Of a stretch of 64,000 nucleotides of DNA, positions 7,495 through 15,882 are shown in pieces; within the stretch, counting starts at the first letter, position 1, and each line of letters opens with the position of its first letter. The stretch comes from an uncultured Hyphomonas sp. (GTDB taxonomy: Bacteria > Pseudomonadota > Alphaproteobacteria > Caulobacterales > Hyphomonadaceae): assembly GCF_963677035.1 (NCBI RefSeq), contig NZ_OY781472.1, forward strand, positions 868,001 through 932,000, given 5' to 3'. Position numbers and translations under genes: made by a program. The notes under the pieces were generated by a model. The model saw only the letters and a program-made list of their open reading frames with translations. It did no database searches and had not been told where the DNA came from.

Positions 7495-8727
7495 CTATTC
7501 TGCCGCGAGTTTCGCTTCGTCGCCTGAGCCACCTAGCGCTTCGGCGATCTTCTGCGCGAGGCGGCGGGCGACGTCGGCCTTGCCCATGCGGGGCCAGCGG
7601 TCGATGCCGGCCTGGGTGACGAGCGCGATCTCGTTTTCTGTGCCGCCCATGACATCGCCGGAGACGTCATTGGCGACGATCCAGTCACAGCCCTTGCGCT
7701 TCAGCTTGGCGGCAGCGTGGTCTTCGACATCATTGGTTTCGGCGGCAAAACCGATGACGAGTCCCGGACGGTTCTTGCGCTTGTTCGAAACGGTGCGGAG
7801 GATATCCGGGTTCTCGGCGAGTTCCATGGAGGGGGTCGTACTACCAGCGCCCTTGATCTTCAGCTTCTTCGTCGCGGCCCGCGCCGGGCGCCAGTCGGCC
7901 ACGGCGGCAACGGAGACGAACACGTCCGCCGGCAAGGCGTCTTCAACGGCTTTCAGCATCTGGCGGGCGGTCTCGACCTTTACGAGGTCCACGCCGCGCG
8001 GCGGATCAATCGCAACCGGTCCGGAGACCAGCGTCACCCGCGCGCCTTCAGCGGCAAGCGCCCCCGCAATGGCATAGCCCTGACGGCCGGAAGAATGGTT
8101 GGACAGGAAGCGCACCGGATCCAGCGGCTCCCGCGTCGGGCCGGCAGTGACGACACAATGCGTACCTTCCAGCAGGCCCGGGCCCTGCCCTTCCAGCTGG
8201 CGTTCGATCTCGGCGACAATGGCCGGCACTTCCGGCAAGCGGCCGGGGCCGAACTCGCCGCAGGCCATGGCGCCTTCGTCCGGCTGCATGACGGTGACGC
8301 CGTCTGCGCGCAGCTGGGCCACGTTCCGTTCCGTCGCTGCGTGCTGCCACATGCGCACATTCATGGACGGCACCATCAGGACCGGTGTGTCGGTGGCCAG
8401 AAGCGTGGTGGAGGCTAGATCGTTGGCATGGCCATGCACGGCCTTGGCCATCAGATCCGCCGTCGCCGGGCAGACCACGACCAGGTCGGCAGAGCGCGAC
8501 AGCTGGATGTGCCCCATCTCGGCTTCGTCATCGAGATCGAAGAGTTCGGTGAACACTTTCTCGCCCGACAGGGCCGAGACAGACAGCGGCGTCACAAATT
8601 GCGAGCCACCTGAGGTCAGAATGCAGCGGCAGGCAATGCCGCGCCGCCCAAGCTCACGGATCAGCTCGAGGCTCTTATAGGCCGCGATGCCGCCGCCAAT
8701 GATCAGCAGGATATGTTTGTCGCTCAT
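7495..8727 (-). CDS. coaBC: Bifunctional phosphopantothenoylcysteine decarboxylase / phosphopantothenate-cysteine ligase
   Basis: A 410-residue CoaBC (Dfp) enzyme for two steps of coenzyme A synthesis: ligation of cysteine to phosphopantothenate, then FMN-dependent decarboxylation. The N-terminal flavoprotein domain (1-190) has GGGIAAYKS, the catalytic His in MGHIQLS, PSMNVRMW and the substrate-clamp Cys in AMACGEFGPGR. The C-terminal ligase domain (about 190-400) has VTAGPTREPLDPVRFLSNHSSG and the AVADWRP loop. Length is normal. The dut gene follows 50 bases downstream. Confidence 0.97.
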   Translation of the reverse strand: MSDKHILLIIGGGIAAYKSLELIRELGRRGIACRCILTSGGSQFVTPLSVSALSGEKVFTELFDLDDEAEMGHIQLSRSADLVVVCPATADLMAKAVHGHANDLASTTLLATDTPVLMVPSMNVRMWQHAATERNVAQLRADGVTVMQPDEGAMACGEFGPGRLPEVPAIVAEIERQLEGQGPGLLEGTHCVVTAGPTREPLDPVRFLSNHSSGRQGYAIAGALAAEGARVTLVSGPVAIDPPRGVDLVKVETARQMLKAVEDALPADVFVSVAAVADWRPARAATKKLKIKGAGSTTPSMELAENPDILRTVSNKRKNRPGLVIGFAAETNDVEDHAAAKLKRKGCDWIVANDVSGDVMGGTENEIALVTQAGIDRWPRMGKADVARRLAQKIAEALGGSGDEAKLAAE

Positions 8728-8812
8728 AGGTCCCGGCTTGTCTTTCCGGGTCTTTCTTAACCCAAAATCCTTGCGTGACCGCCATGAAATTCGCGTGAAA
8801 ACACAGTGCGCG

Positions 8813-9280
8813 TTAAGGATTTATCCGAATCGTCGGCGGGCGCACCGGGGTTTCCTTGTGCCGCTCGGCCAGGTCGATGCCGTAAGTGGTGTAAATCGCA
8901 CGCGGGCTCGCCCCGATGCGGATCAGCTTCATCTGGCTGGGCCGGCCGCCGGATGTTTTCACGGTCTCCAATCTGCGCGCCCCTGGCCGCACCAGGGAGA
9001 CGCGGCGGCCGCGGAAGACCCGTACGCCGGGCGTCCGGGCCAGTCTTCCCACCGCGCGTACATCGACCACCACCATGGAACTGCTGCGGTTTACGCCTTG
9101 CGGCGCGCCGCGCAGCTTCGGCTCTGCGCGCGGCGAAGCAGAAGGCTTTGGCGGTGGTTTGCGGATCTTCTCCAGCTGCGCTTCGGCTTCGGGCGTGCGC
9201 TTGCCAGACCCGGCAATCTGCGCCGCCACGGGCGACGCCAGCAATACGCCAAGCAGGGCGGAGGCAATAATGCCTTTCAT
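8813..9280 (-). CDS. Secreted protein of unknown function
   Basis: A 155-residue protein with a clear signal peptide (MKGIIASALLGVLLASPVAA, cleavage before Gln21). The mature part starts with a Pro/Lys/Ala-rich flexible segment to about residue 60. A compact, strongly basic (Arg/Val-rich) region follows, with the strands SSMVVVDVRAVGRLA and VRVFRGRRVSLVRPGAR, and the protein ends PPTIRINP. No family is recognised. It has a plausible ribosome site (AAAGGACC) before ATG 9280. It is monocistronic between ubiB and coaBC on the same strand. Confidence 0.7.
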   Translation of the reverse strand: MKGIIASALLGVLLASPVAAQIAGSGKRTPEAEAQLEKIRKPPPKPSASPRAEPKLRGAPQGVNRSSSMVVVDVRAVGRLARTPGVRVFRGRRVSLVRPGARRLETVKTSGGRPSQMKLIRIGASPRAIYTTYGIDLAERHKETPVRPPTIRINP

Positions 9281-9441
9281 GGCAGGTCCTTTCCTCGGGA
9301 GCTGCCGTAACTGTAGGGCGATGCTTAAGGCGCGTTAACACTTTACTCCATTAAGGAGAATTCACGCGTGCCGGGTCGTCATATTCGCGAGAAATTCGCT
9401 TGCGGGCCGCACCGGCCTGAACTCAGCACGGATCGGCCAGC

Positions 9442-10977
9442 CTATTTGAAGGCCCAGACGGCGAGGCCCGCCAACGCCACGGCAAATCCGAACCAGCCCC
9501 ACCAGGGCGCGAACGGCTTTTTCGGTGGCGGCGGCGCCTCTTCCAGTTCATGCGCCATGAAGGCGTCAAACCGGTCCATGACCTCCGGCAGGCGTTTCAG
9601 GCGGTTCGTCACTTCACGGATATTGTCCGAGACAAGCTTCGCAGCACCCTGCGGGCCGAAGCTGCGCCGGATCCAGCTTTCCACGACAGGTTCGGACGCG
9701 TTCCAGATATTGTGCGCCGGGTCGATGGCGCGCGCGACGCCCTCCACTTGCACCATCGTCTTCTGCAGCAGAACAAGTTCCGGGCGCAGCGCCATGCCGA
9801 ATGTGTGGGTGTAGTCGAACAGCTGCAACAACACCCGCCCCATCGAAACGTCCTCGGCCGGTTTGCCATGGATCGGCTCGCCAATCGTGCGCAGCGCCTG
9901 CGCAAACTCTCCGACCGATTGCGAGGCCGGCACATAGCCTGCCTCGAAATGCACTTCTGCCACGCGGACATAATCGCGTTTCAGGAAACCCCACAGAATC
10001 TCTGCCAGGAAACGCCGCTCAGTCATGCCGATCCGGCCGATAATGCCGAAATCGATCAGCGCAATCTTGCCTTCCGGCGTCAGGATCAGATTGCCTTCGT
10101 GCATGTCGGCATGGAAGACGCCGTGTTCGATGGCATTGGTCAGGAAGCCGCGGGTGATGTCATTGGCGAGCGCCTTGCGGTCAATTCCCGGCTGGTCCAG
10201 CGCCGTTGGGTCGGTCAGTGACTTGCCGTCGACCCAATCGATGGTCAGTACACGGCGGCCCGTCCGGTCCCAGTCCACTTTCGGGACCTGGAAATAGCCG
10301 TTCTTTTCGCTGAGCGCGCGCATCTCGTCCGCCCCGCCCGCTTCGAGGCGCAGATCGGTCTCGCGCATCATGGCCGTGGCGATGGTCTCGGTGAAAGCAA
10401 CCGGCTTCAGGCGGCGGCTTTCCACCGAAATGCCTTCAATCGTCCGCGCGGCGCGCTTCATCGCAGACAATTCTTTTGACAGCTGCTCCTCGATTCTCGG
10501 ACGCAGGATCTTCACGGCGCGCGGCCCGTCCGGCAAATCCATCCGGTGCACCTGCGCCAGCGACGCGGCGGCCACAGGCTCAGAGAGGTCGGCAAACAGA
10601 CGGTCTGCTTCAGCCGCGCCGAACTCGGCCGTCAGGGCGGCCCGGGCTGCCTTCATGGAGAAGGGCGGCAGCTTGTCCTTGAGGTGGTCCAGGTCGGAGG
10701 TGACCTCGGTGCCAAACACGTCCGGCCGCGTAGCGAGGAACTGGCCCAGCTTGATATAAGCCGGCCCCAGGCCTTCAAGCGCGCGGGCCAGACGCTGGCC
10801 GGGTCGGCCGCGGGCCCCGCCCGTGAACAGGCGCAGCGTGCCGCCTGCGATCCGCGCCGACAGCGGCAGGCGGGACTGATAGTCCGCCGGCAGAATGACA
10901 TCATGCCGCGCCAGCGCGATACCGGCCCGCATCAGGCGCCTGTAATCTCCGATCAGCCCCAAGCTGCTCTCCCGCAT
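9442..10977 (-). CDS. ubiB: UbiB-family (ABC1/ADCK) kinase-like protein of ubiquinone synthesis
   Basis: A 511-residue atypical kinase-like ATPase required for ubiquinone synthesis. The KxGQ motif appears as YIKLGQFLATRPD. The Ala-rich nucleotide loop lies in PVAAASLAQVHRMDLPDG, followed by the invariant Lys in AVKILRP. The catalytic region is VFHADMHEGNL and IALIDFGIIGR. A C-terminal transmembrane anchor (last ~25 residues, Trp/Phe rich) fixes it to the inner membrane. The name 2-polyprenylphenol 6-hydroxylase is historical; current knowledge assigns an ATPase/kinase role. ubiE lies about 250 bases upstream on the same strand, separated by a small plus-strand gene. Confidence 0.95.
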   Translation of the reverse strand: MRESSLGLIGDYRRLMRAGIALARHDVILPADYQSRLPLSARIAGGTLRLFTGGARGRPGQRLARALEGLGPAYIKLGQFLATRPDVFGTEVTSDLDHLKDKLPPFSMKAARAALTAEFGAAEADRLFADLSEPVAAASLAQVHRMDLPDGPRAVKILRPRIEEQLSKELSAMKRAARTIEGISVESRRLKPVAFTETIATAMMRETDLRLEAGGADEMRALSEKNGYFQVPKVDWDRTGRRVLTIDWVDGKSLTDPTALDQPGIDRKALANDITRGFLTNAIEHGVFHADMHEGNLILTPEGKIALIDFGIIGRIGMTERRFLAEILWGFLKRDYVRVAEVHFEAGYVPASQSVGEFAQALRTIGEPIHGKPAEDVSMGRVLLQLFDYTHTFGMALRPELVLLQKTMVQVEGVARAIDPAHNIWNASEPVVESWIRRSFGPQGAAKLVSDNIREVTNRLKRLPEVMDRFDAFMAHELEEAPPPPKKPFAPWWGWFGFAVALAGLAVWAFK

Positions 10978-11042
10978 TCACTGGAACCGGACATAGCCGC
11001 AGTGCGTTGATAAATCACAAAACAATCTGAAAGGAGGCTCGC

Positions 11043-11219
11043 ATGCCCAGGACCACTGGTTCGGATAACAACAAGTGGCTCTATTTCATTGCAGGCGCAT
11101 TGATCGCCGGCCCCATCGGCTTTGGTCTCTACCACTTCGTTGGAGAGCCCGGCGGCAGCACCGGCGCCGATGTCGAAATTTCGGTGAGCGAAAACGGCAT
11201 CCATATCGACGAAAACTGA
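11043..11219 (+). CDS. Small single-pass membrane protein (58 aa)
   Basis: This 58-residue reading frame opens at ATG 11043, six bases after a perfect AAGGAGG. It has a polar start, one transmembrane helix (about residues 13-30, Trp-Leu-Tyr-Phe-Ile then Gly/Ala-rich) and a 25-residue acidic tail ending in HIDEN. The tail would be periplasmic if the N-terminus is inside. It sits alone on the plus strand between the starts/ends of two minus-strand ubiquinone genes. The strong ribosome site is the main support. No family is recognised. Confidence 0.7.
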   Translation: MPRTTGSDNNKWLYFIAGALIAGPIGFGLYHFVGEPGGSTGADVEISVSENGIHIDEN

Positions 11220-11230
11220 GCGGGACGTCA

Positions 11231-12046
11231 TCAGACGGCCCAGCCGAAATGCAGGGCTGCAATGCCGCCTGAAAAGTTGGTGACGGAGACGTTTGAAAAC
11301 CCCGCCCCTTCGATCTCGGCACGGAAGGTTTCCTGATCGGGAAACTTCCGGATTGATTCCACGAGGTACTGATAGCTTTCCTTGTCGCCCGCGACGAGGC
11401 TGCCCAGCTGCGGGATGACATTGAAACTATAGGTATCGTAGGCCGCCTGAAGGGCGGGCGCTGTCATGTGGCTGAATTCCAGCACAGCGAGGCGGCCGCC
11501 CGGCTTCAGCACGCGGCGAAACTCTTTCAGGCCTGCCACGCGGTCAGCGAAATTGCGGATGCCGAAAGACACCGTGACCACATCGAAACTGTTGTCGGCC
11601 CAGGGCAGGTTCTGGCCGTCGGCGCAGACCCAGTCCAGCCGGCCTTCCCATTTCGCATTGTCCGCGCGCGCCTTGCCGGCTTCCAGCATCGCATCATTGA
11701 TGTCGGACACGATGGCCGTCGCTGGCTTGTTAATGCGGCGGCGCCTGCCAGCCTTGTCGGCCAGTTCCAGAAAGGCCCGGGCCAGTTCCCCCGTCCCGCC
11801 GGCGACATCGAGATGGCGTTCGCCCGGCTGCGGGTTCACGCGGTTCATCGCATCATGTTTCCACAGACGATGCACGCCAGCGGACATGAGGTCGTTCATC
11901 AGGTCATAGCGCGACGCGACCGAGCGGAAGACGCCCTTCACGCGGGCGACTTTCTCGCTCTCGGTCACCTCTTCGAAACCGAAGGAGACTGTGCGTTCGG
12001 ACTCCGGACGCTCTGTTTCAGATTCTGCTGACATGCGCGCCACCAT
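11231..12046 (-). CDS. ubiE: Ubiquinone/menaquinone biosynthesis C-methyltransferase
   Basis: The SAM-dependent methyltransferase of ubiquinone (and menaquinone) synthesis, about 271 residues. Family landmarks: VFRSVASRYDLMNDLMSAG, HRLWKH, the SAM motif LDVAGGTGELAR, then NSFDVVTVSFGIRNFADR and the conserved tail NFSGGIAALHFGWAV. The start is uncertain: ATG 12046 has GGGGT five bases upstream, ATG 12034 begins at MSAESE, and a GTG at 12061 is also in frame. It is divergent from mutM, whose start lies only 37 bp away, so the two genes share a compact promoter region. Confidence 0.96.
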   Translation of the reverse strand: MVARMSAESETERPESERTVSFGFEEVTESEKVARVKGVFRSVASRYDLMNDLMSAGVHRLWKHDAMNRVNPQPGERHLDVAGGTGELARAFLELADKAGRRRRINKPATAIVSDINDAMLEAGKARADNAKWEGRLDWVCADGQNLPWADNSFDVVTVSFGIRNFADRVAGLKEFRRVLKPGGRLAVLEFSHMTAPALQAAYDTYSFNVIPQLGSLVAGDKESYQYLVESIRKFPDQETFRAEIEGAGFSNVSVTNFSGGIAALHFGWAV

Positions 12047-12082
12047 AGTTACCCCGTACACCCTAGGCTATATGCCATAACC

Positions 12083-12928
12083 ATGCCTGAATTACCCGAA
12101 GTCGAGACAGTTCGCCGCGGCCTCGCCCCCGTCATGGAGGGGCGGACGATTGTATCGCTGACGCAGAACCGGGCCGACCTGCGCTTCCCCTTCCCCGAAC
12201 GCTTCGCTGAGCGGGTCTCAGGGCAGAAGGTTGTGCGCCTCGGACGGCGGGCGAAATTCCTGACGGTGGAGCTGTCATCCGGCGAGGTGCTGGTGATGCA
12301 TCTCGGCATGACCGGGCGGTTCACGGTGAGTGGTCATGCAACAGCACATTACAAGCACGAGACAGGCACGGATCCGGTCCATGATCATGTCGTCATAGTC
12401 CTGGATAGTCATGATATAGTCACCTACAATGACCCCCGCAGGTTCGGCTTCATGGAGCTCTGGCCTGCCGAGCAATTCCAGTCATATCCAAGGTTAATGG
12501 CCATGGGGCCGGAGCCGCTGAGCAACCATTTCTCGGCCGCCTATCTGGACACCGCCCTGAAGCACAAGAAAGCCCCGATCAAGGCCGCCCTGCTCGACCA
12601 GTCGGTGATCGCAGGCCTTGGAAACATTTATGTTTGTGAGGCCCTGTGGCGCGCCAAAATTTCGCCGAAACGCCTCTCGCAGAGCATCCCCGGCCAGCGC
12701 GCTGCCCGGCTTGCGCCCGCCATCAATGACGTGATCGCCGAAGCCATCGAGGCGGGCGGTTCATCGATTTCGGACTTTGCCAGCGCCAGCGGCGAACTCG
12801 GTTATTTCCAGCACCGCTTCGCCGTCTACGACCGCGAGGGCCAGCCCTGCCCGGCCTGTGGCACCACAATCAAACGCCTCGTCCAGTCCGGCCGGTCGAC
12901 TTTCTACTGCCCCTCCTGCCAGCGCTGA
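12083..12928 (+). CDS. mutM: Formamidopyrimidine-DNA glycosylase
   Basis: A 281-residue DNA repair glycosylase/AP lyase that removes 8-oxoguanine and formamidopyrimidines. The catalytic N-terminus MPELPEVETVRRGL has the essential Pro2 and Glu3; Lys in GRRAKFL is the third key residue. The H2TH region contains QSVIAGLGNIYVCEALW. The C-terminal zinc finger has CPACG and CPSC pairs (last ~30 residues). Length and start are standard for the family. It is divergent from ubiE and followed by an SDR gene on the same strand, 95 bases away. Confidence 0.97.
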   Translation: MPELPEVETVRRGLAPVMEGRTIVSLTQNRADLRFPFPERFAERVSGQKVVRLGRRAKFLTVELSSGEVLVMHLGMTGRFTVSGHATAHYKHETGTDPVHDHVVIVLDSHDIVTYNDPRRFGFMELWPAEQFQSYPRLMAMGPEPLSNHFSAAYLDTALKHKKAPIKAALLDQSVIAGLGNIYVCEALWRAKISPKRLSQSIPGQRAARLAPAINDVIAEAIEAGGSSISDFASASGELGYFQHRFAVYDREGQPCPACGTTIKRLVQSGRSTFYCPSCQR

Positions 12929-13023
12929 TCGCCACAGGTTTAGCGGGCCTGAAGAGTGAGTTCCCTTTACAAACTCACCCTGATCGGCGAGCGTCTCGCG
13001 AAACACAAGAGGAGGCACGAGAG

Positions 13024-13755
13024 ATGGCCAATGGAGCCGCACTGATCATTGGCGCAGGCGACGCAACCGGAGGGGCCATTGCGCAAGCCTTCGCCCGCGA
13101 CGGCCTCACAGCCTGCGTCACGCGCCGCCCGCGCAACCTGTCAGATCTTGAGGCGCTGGTCGGGTCGATTGAGGCAGACGGCGGCAAAGCCCGCGCTTTC
13201 GGCGTAGATGCCCGCAGCGAAGACGACACCGTCGCGCTGTTCGATCAGGTGGAGGCAGAAGTCGGCCCGGTCGAAGCCTGCGTCTTCAATATCGGTGCGA
13301 ACGTCCGCTTCCAGGTCACCGAGACAACCAGCCGCGTCTACCAGAAGGTCTGGGAGATGGCGGCGTTTGCAGGCTTTCTCGCTGGTCGCGAAGCGGCGCG
13401 CGTGATGAGCCCGCGCGGCCGCGGCACGATCATTTTCACCGGTGCCACAGCGGCCCTGCGGGGCGGCGCAGGCTTCTCGGCCTTTGCCGGTGCCAAGCAT
13501 TCTCTGCGGGCACTCGCGCAATCGATGGCGCGGGAGCTGGGGCCAAAAGGCATCCATGTGGCCCATGTCGTGATCGACGGGGCAATCGATTCTGCCTTCA
13601 TCCGGGAGACTCTTCCGGACGCTGCCGAGCGGCGCGACCGGGACGGGCTGCTGATCCCCGACGAGATCGCAAAGAACTATGTCTGGCTGCACCAGCAGCA
13701 CCGCTCAGCCTGGACGCATGAACTGGACCTGCGGCCCTGGTGCGAAACCTGGTGA
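13024..13755 (+). CDS. Atypical short-chain dehydrogenase lacking the catalytic Tyr
   Basis: A 243-residue Rossmann-fold SDR-like protein. The nucleotide loop is IIGAGDATGGAIA (residues 8-20). At the active site the YxxxK motif reads F-A-G-A-K (Phe154, Lys158), so the catalytic Tyr is replaced, and the usual Ser position is in FTGATAAL. The C-terminus carries GPKGIHVAHVVIDGAID, a block shared by a subgroup of SDR-like proteins. Dehydrogenase activity of the usual kind is therefore doubtful; a binding or altered catalytic role is possible. AGAGGAGG precedes ATG 13024. Substrate unknown. Confidence 0.8.
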   Translation: MANGAALIIGAGDATGGAIAQAFARDGLTACVTRRPRNLSDLEALVGSIEADGGKARAFGVDARSEDDTVALFDQVEAEVGPVEACVFNIGANVRFQVTETTSRVYQKVWEMAAFAGFLAGREAARVMSPRGRGTIIFTGATAALRGGAGFSAFAGAKHSLRALAQSMARELGPKGIHVAHVVIDGAIDSAFIRETLPDAAERRDRDGLLIPDEIAKNYVWLHQQHRSAWTHELDLRPWCETW

Positions 13756-13758
13756 GCC

Positions 13759-15066
13759 CTATGCGCCCAGGGCGGGCGCCGAAACAGAGCCTGTCGGGTT
13801 CAGCACCAGCTGTTTGACGAACTCCACATGGCTGCGCAGCCGGTAGAGGTCGTCCGTGTAGGAGAGCGGCACGTCCACCGCGCCGATTTCTTCCTGAAGG
13901 TCTTCCAGATCCTTCACGATACGCGACCGCTCGTCCGGCGTTGGCGAGGCCCGGCCACGCGCCTCCAGCGCCCGGATGTCCTTGTACCAGACATAGATCT
14001 TCCGCCGCACGCGCCAGCGATAGATCGGCGGGGCGGCCCGGACCAGCGGGAAAAGAAGCGTGAGCAGCGGGATCGCCAGCACCCAGGCCCGGTCCAGGAA
14101 ATTGGCCACATCGAAAGAGAAATACCGCCGCAGGAAGGATGGTCCGTCGCGATAATACCGGCGCGCCTGCCGGGAAACCGGCAGGTCTGTCGCATCGGGA
14201 TCCGGCCAGCGGCCCGCCGCGGACAGAAGCGAGCCATCGCCATGAATGGCGATGGCGGAATCGATCAGCAGCGCTTCGATCGCCGGGTGAATGTCCTTGC
14301 GGATCGCCAGCTGCGCCACCGGGGCCACAAGCGGTACATCGGTTGCGGGAATGTCGGCGCCGATGTCGACCACGCCGCGCAGCAGCGTGACCGCCGACAA
14401 GGCGTCCTGCCGCCGCGCCAGAGCGGGCGCGCGTTCAAACGGCAGCAACTCCACAGCCGGATCGCGAAGCAAATCCTGCACATAGGGCGCCTCCACCGAT
14501 GCGGCGAAAGCCACGGCGTCCACCGTGCCGGCCCGCAGCGCATCGGCCGCCTCGCTGCCTGCCAGGGTCATCTGAGCGCTGGCAGGCCAGGTGCCGCCGA
14601 ACTCCGATTGCAGGGAAAGCGCAAGGGCGCGCGTGCCTGACCCATCCGGCCCGATGGCAAAGCGATACCCGCGCAGGTCTCCGAATGCGTTGATGCTGTT
14701 CTCTGCGCTGACGAACACCCAGAACGGCTCCGGAAACAGGCCGCCAAGTGAATTCAGAACGTCCCGGTCCTGTCGGGAGGCCAGCCCGCCCTGAACCAGC
14801 GCGACATCCACGTCCCCATCGTCGAGCAATCGCAGGTTTTCGATAGACCCGGCCGTATCGACCAGGTCGACCTGCACCCCCTGCGCCTGCAGCAGACGCT
14901 GATACCGTTCTGCATAGGCATGATACGCCCCGCCCGGCGCCCCGGCGGCAAAGCGAATGTGCTTTGGCGGGGCCGGGTCCATCAGCATCAGGGTGGCGAT
15001 CAGGCCAACCGCGGCAAGCGCGATCAGCGGCCAGTACACTTTGAGGAAATCCCGCCAACCTGACAC
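13759..15066 (-). CDS. TAXI-family TRAP-type solute receptor with membrane segments
   Basis: A 435-residue protein with an N-terminal membrane helix (about residues 10-28) followed by the TAXI solute-binding fold: FAAGAPGGAYHAYAERY, LVDTAGSIENLRLL and VDVALVQGG are the family landmarks. After about residue 310 comes a second hydrophobic segment (AWVLAIPLLTLLFPLVRA) and a basic cytoplasmic tail with a coiled-coil-like helix. It is therefore membrane-tethered at both ends instead of a free periplasmic receptor. No TRAP permease genes are adjacent. It converges on the SDR gene with a 3-bp gap. Ligand unknown. Confidence 0.85.
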   Translation of the reverse strand: MSGWRDFLKVYWPLIALAAVGLIATLMLMDPAPPKHIRFAAGAPGGAYHAYAERYQRLLQAQGVQVDLVDTAGSIENLRLLDDGDVDVALVQGGLASRQDRDVLNSLGGLFPEPFWVFVSAENSINAFGDLRGYRFAIGPDGSGTRALALSLQSEFGGTWPASAQMTLAGSEAADALRAGTVDAVAFAASVEAPYVQDLLRDPAVELLPFERAPALARRQDALSAVTLLRGVVDIGADIPATDVPLVAPVAQLAIRKDIHPAIEALLIDSAIAIHGDGSLLSAAGRWPDPDATDLPVSRQARRYYRDGPSFLRRYFSFDVANFLDRAWVLAIPLLTLLFPLVRAAPPIYRWRVRRKIYVWYKDIRALEARGRASPTPDERSRIVKDLEDLQEEIGAVDVPLSYTDDLYRLRSHVEFVKQLVLNPTGSVSAPALGA

Positions 15067-15275
15067 TGTTTCGTCTCCCGCACCGGCTTTACGTCCAGTT
15101 CTGGTCTAGGCCGGGAACCGGGCCGGATCAACAAGATGAACGAGGTGTCATCGCTGGCCCGGAAATTGCCTTATTCAAGCCGCGTATGGAACCTATTCCG
15201 TTTGGAATGTGTTCATCTTGAAAAGATGCTCCCATATCGGGTGCCACAGAGAAAACGGCCAGAAGGACGCCACCG

Positions 15276-15389
15276 ATGAACGCCCAGCCCGCCTTGTCCA
15301 GATGGATGACACTCGCGACATTTGCCGCGATTGCGGGCCTGTTGTTCGTAATGGCCTTCGCGCCGGAACCGTCGCTCTACGCAGGTTGA
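15276..15389 (+). CDS. Very small membrane protein (37 aa)
   Basis: A 37-residue frame from ATG 15276, eight bases after AAGGA. It has a short polar start (MNAQPALSRW), one hydrophobic helix (about residues 11-29) and a PEPSLYAG tail. Composition is that of a genuine single-pass membrane microprotein. It is isolated on the plus strand between the minus-strand TAXI receptor and rlmH, converging on rlmH. No family is recognised; support is the ribosome site and membrane-helix composition. Confidence 0.5.
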   Translation: MNAQPALSRWMTLATFAAIAGLLFVMAFAPEPSLYAG

Positions 15390-15412
15390 TTTCAGCGGGC
15401 CGCCTGACCGGA

Positions 15413-15877
15413 TCAGGCCTTGTGATACGGCGTGCCTGCCAGGATCGACATCGCCCGGTAAACCTGTTCGGCCAGCATGGCCCGCACGAACCGGTGCGGC
15501 CAGGTTTGCGGACCGAAGGCCAGCGTATCGGAAGCGGCCTTGCGCACGGCATCTCCGTATCCTTCGGCGCCTCCGATCAGGAAAACGAGATCCGGCGTGC
15601 CCTGATCCCGCCACGCCGCAAGTTTGCCTGCAAAGTCAGCCGAGCCCATGGATGGGCCGAATTCGTCCAGCCGGAGAATGCGCGCGCCTGCCGGGATTTT
15701 CTCAAGTATGCGCCCGGCTTCCGCATCCAGTCCGCCGCCGCTGGCGACTTCGATTTCCTCGATGCCCCGGAATCCCAGTCCGCGTGCCACAGGCCGGGCA
15801 CGCTTGAGATACTCATCGACGAGATCGCGTTCCGGGCCGGACTTCATCTTGCCGACCACCAGGAAAGTCAGGCGCAT
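15413..15877 (-). CDS. rlmH: 23S rRNA (pseudouridine1915-N3)-methyltransferase
   Basis: A 154-residue SPOUT methyltransferase (YbeA/RlmH) that methylates pseudouridine 1915 in helix 69 of 23S rRNA on 70S ribosomes. The C-terminal trefoil knot has LVFLIGGAEGYGD and the closing FVRAMLAEQVYRAMSILAGTPYHK, nearly invariant in the family. The N-terminus MRLTFLVVGKMK is also typical. It follows rsfS on the same strand with a five-base gap, the usual rsfS-rlmH pair. Confidence 0.97.
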   Translation of the reverse strand: MRLTFLVVGKMKSGPERDLVDEYLKRARPVARGLGFRGIEEIEVASGGGLDAEAGRILEKIPAGARILRLDEFGPSMGSADFAGKLAAWRDQGTPDLVFLIGGAEGYGDAVRKAASDTLAFGPQTWPHRFVRAMLAEQVYRAMSILAGTPYHKA

Positions 15878-15882
15878 ATCGC

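Noticed and set aside
9325..9338. CtrA-like box TTAA-N6-TTAA upstream of the secreted protein gene
   Set aside because: The spacer is six, not seven, and neighbouring TTAA words occur by chance in this AT-rich patch.
15132..15220. 10-bp inverted repeat (CAAGATGAAC / GTTCATCTTG) 69 bp apart
   Set aside because: Arms are short and widely spaced with no associated promoter; left unannotated.
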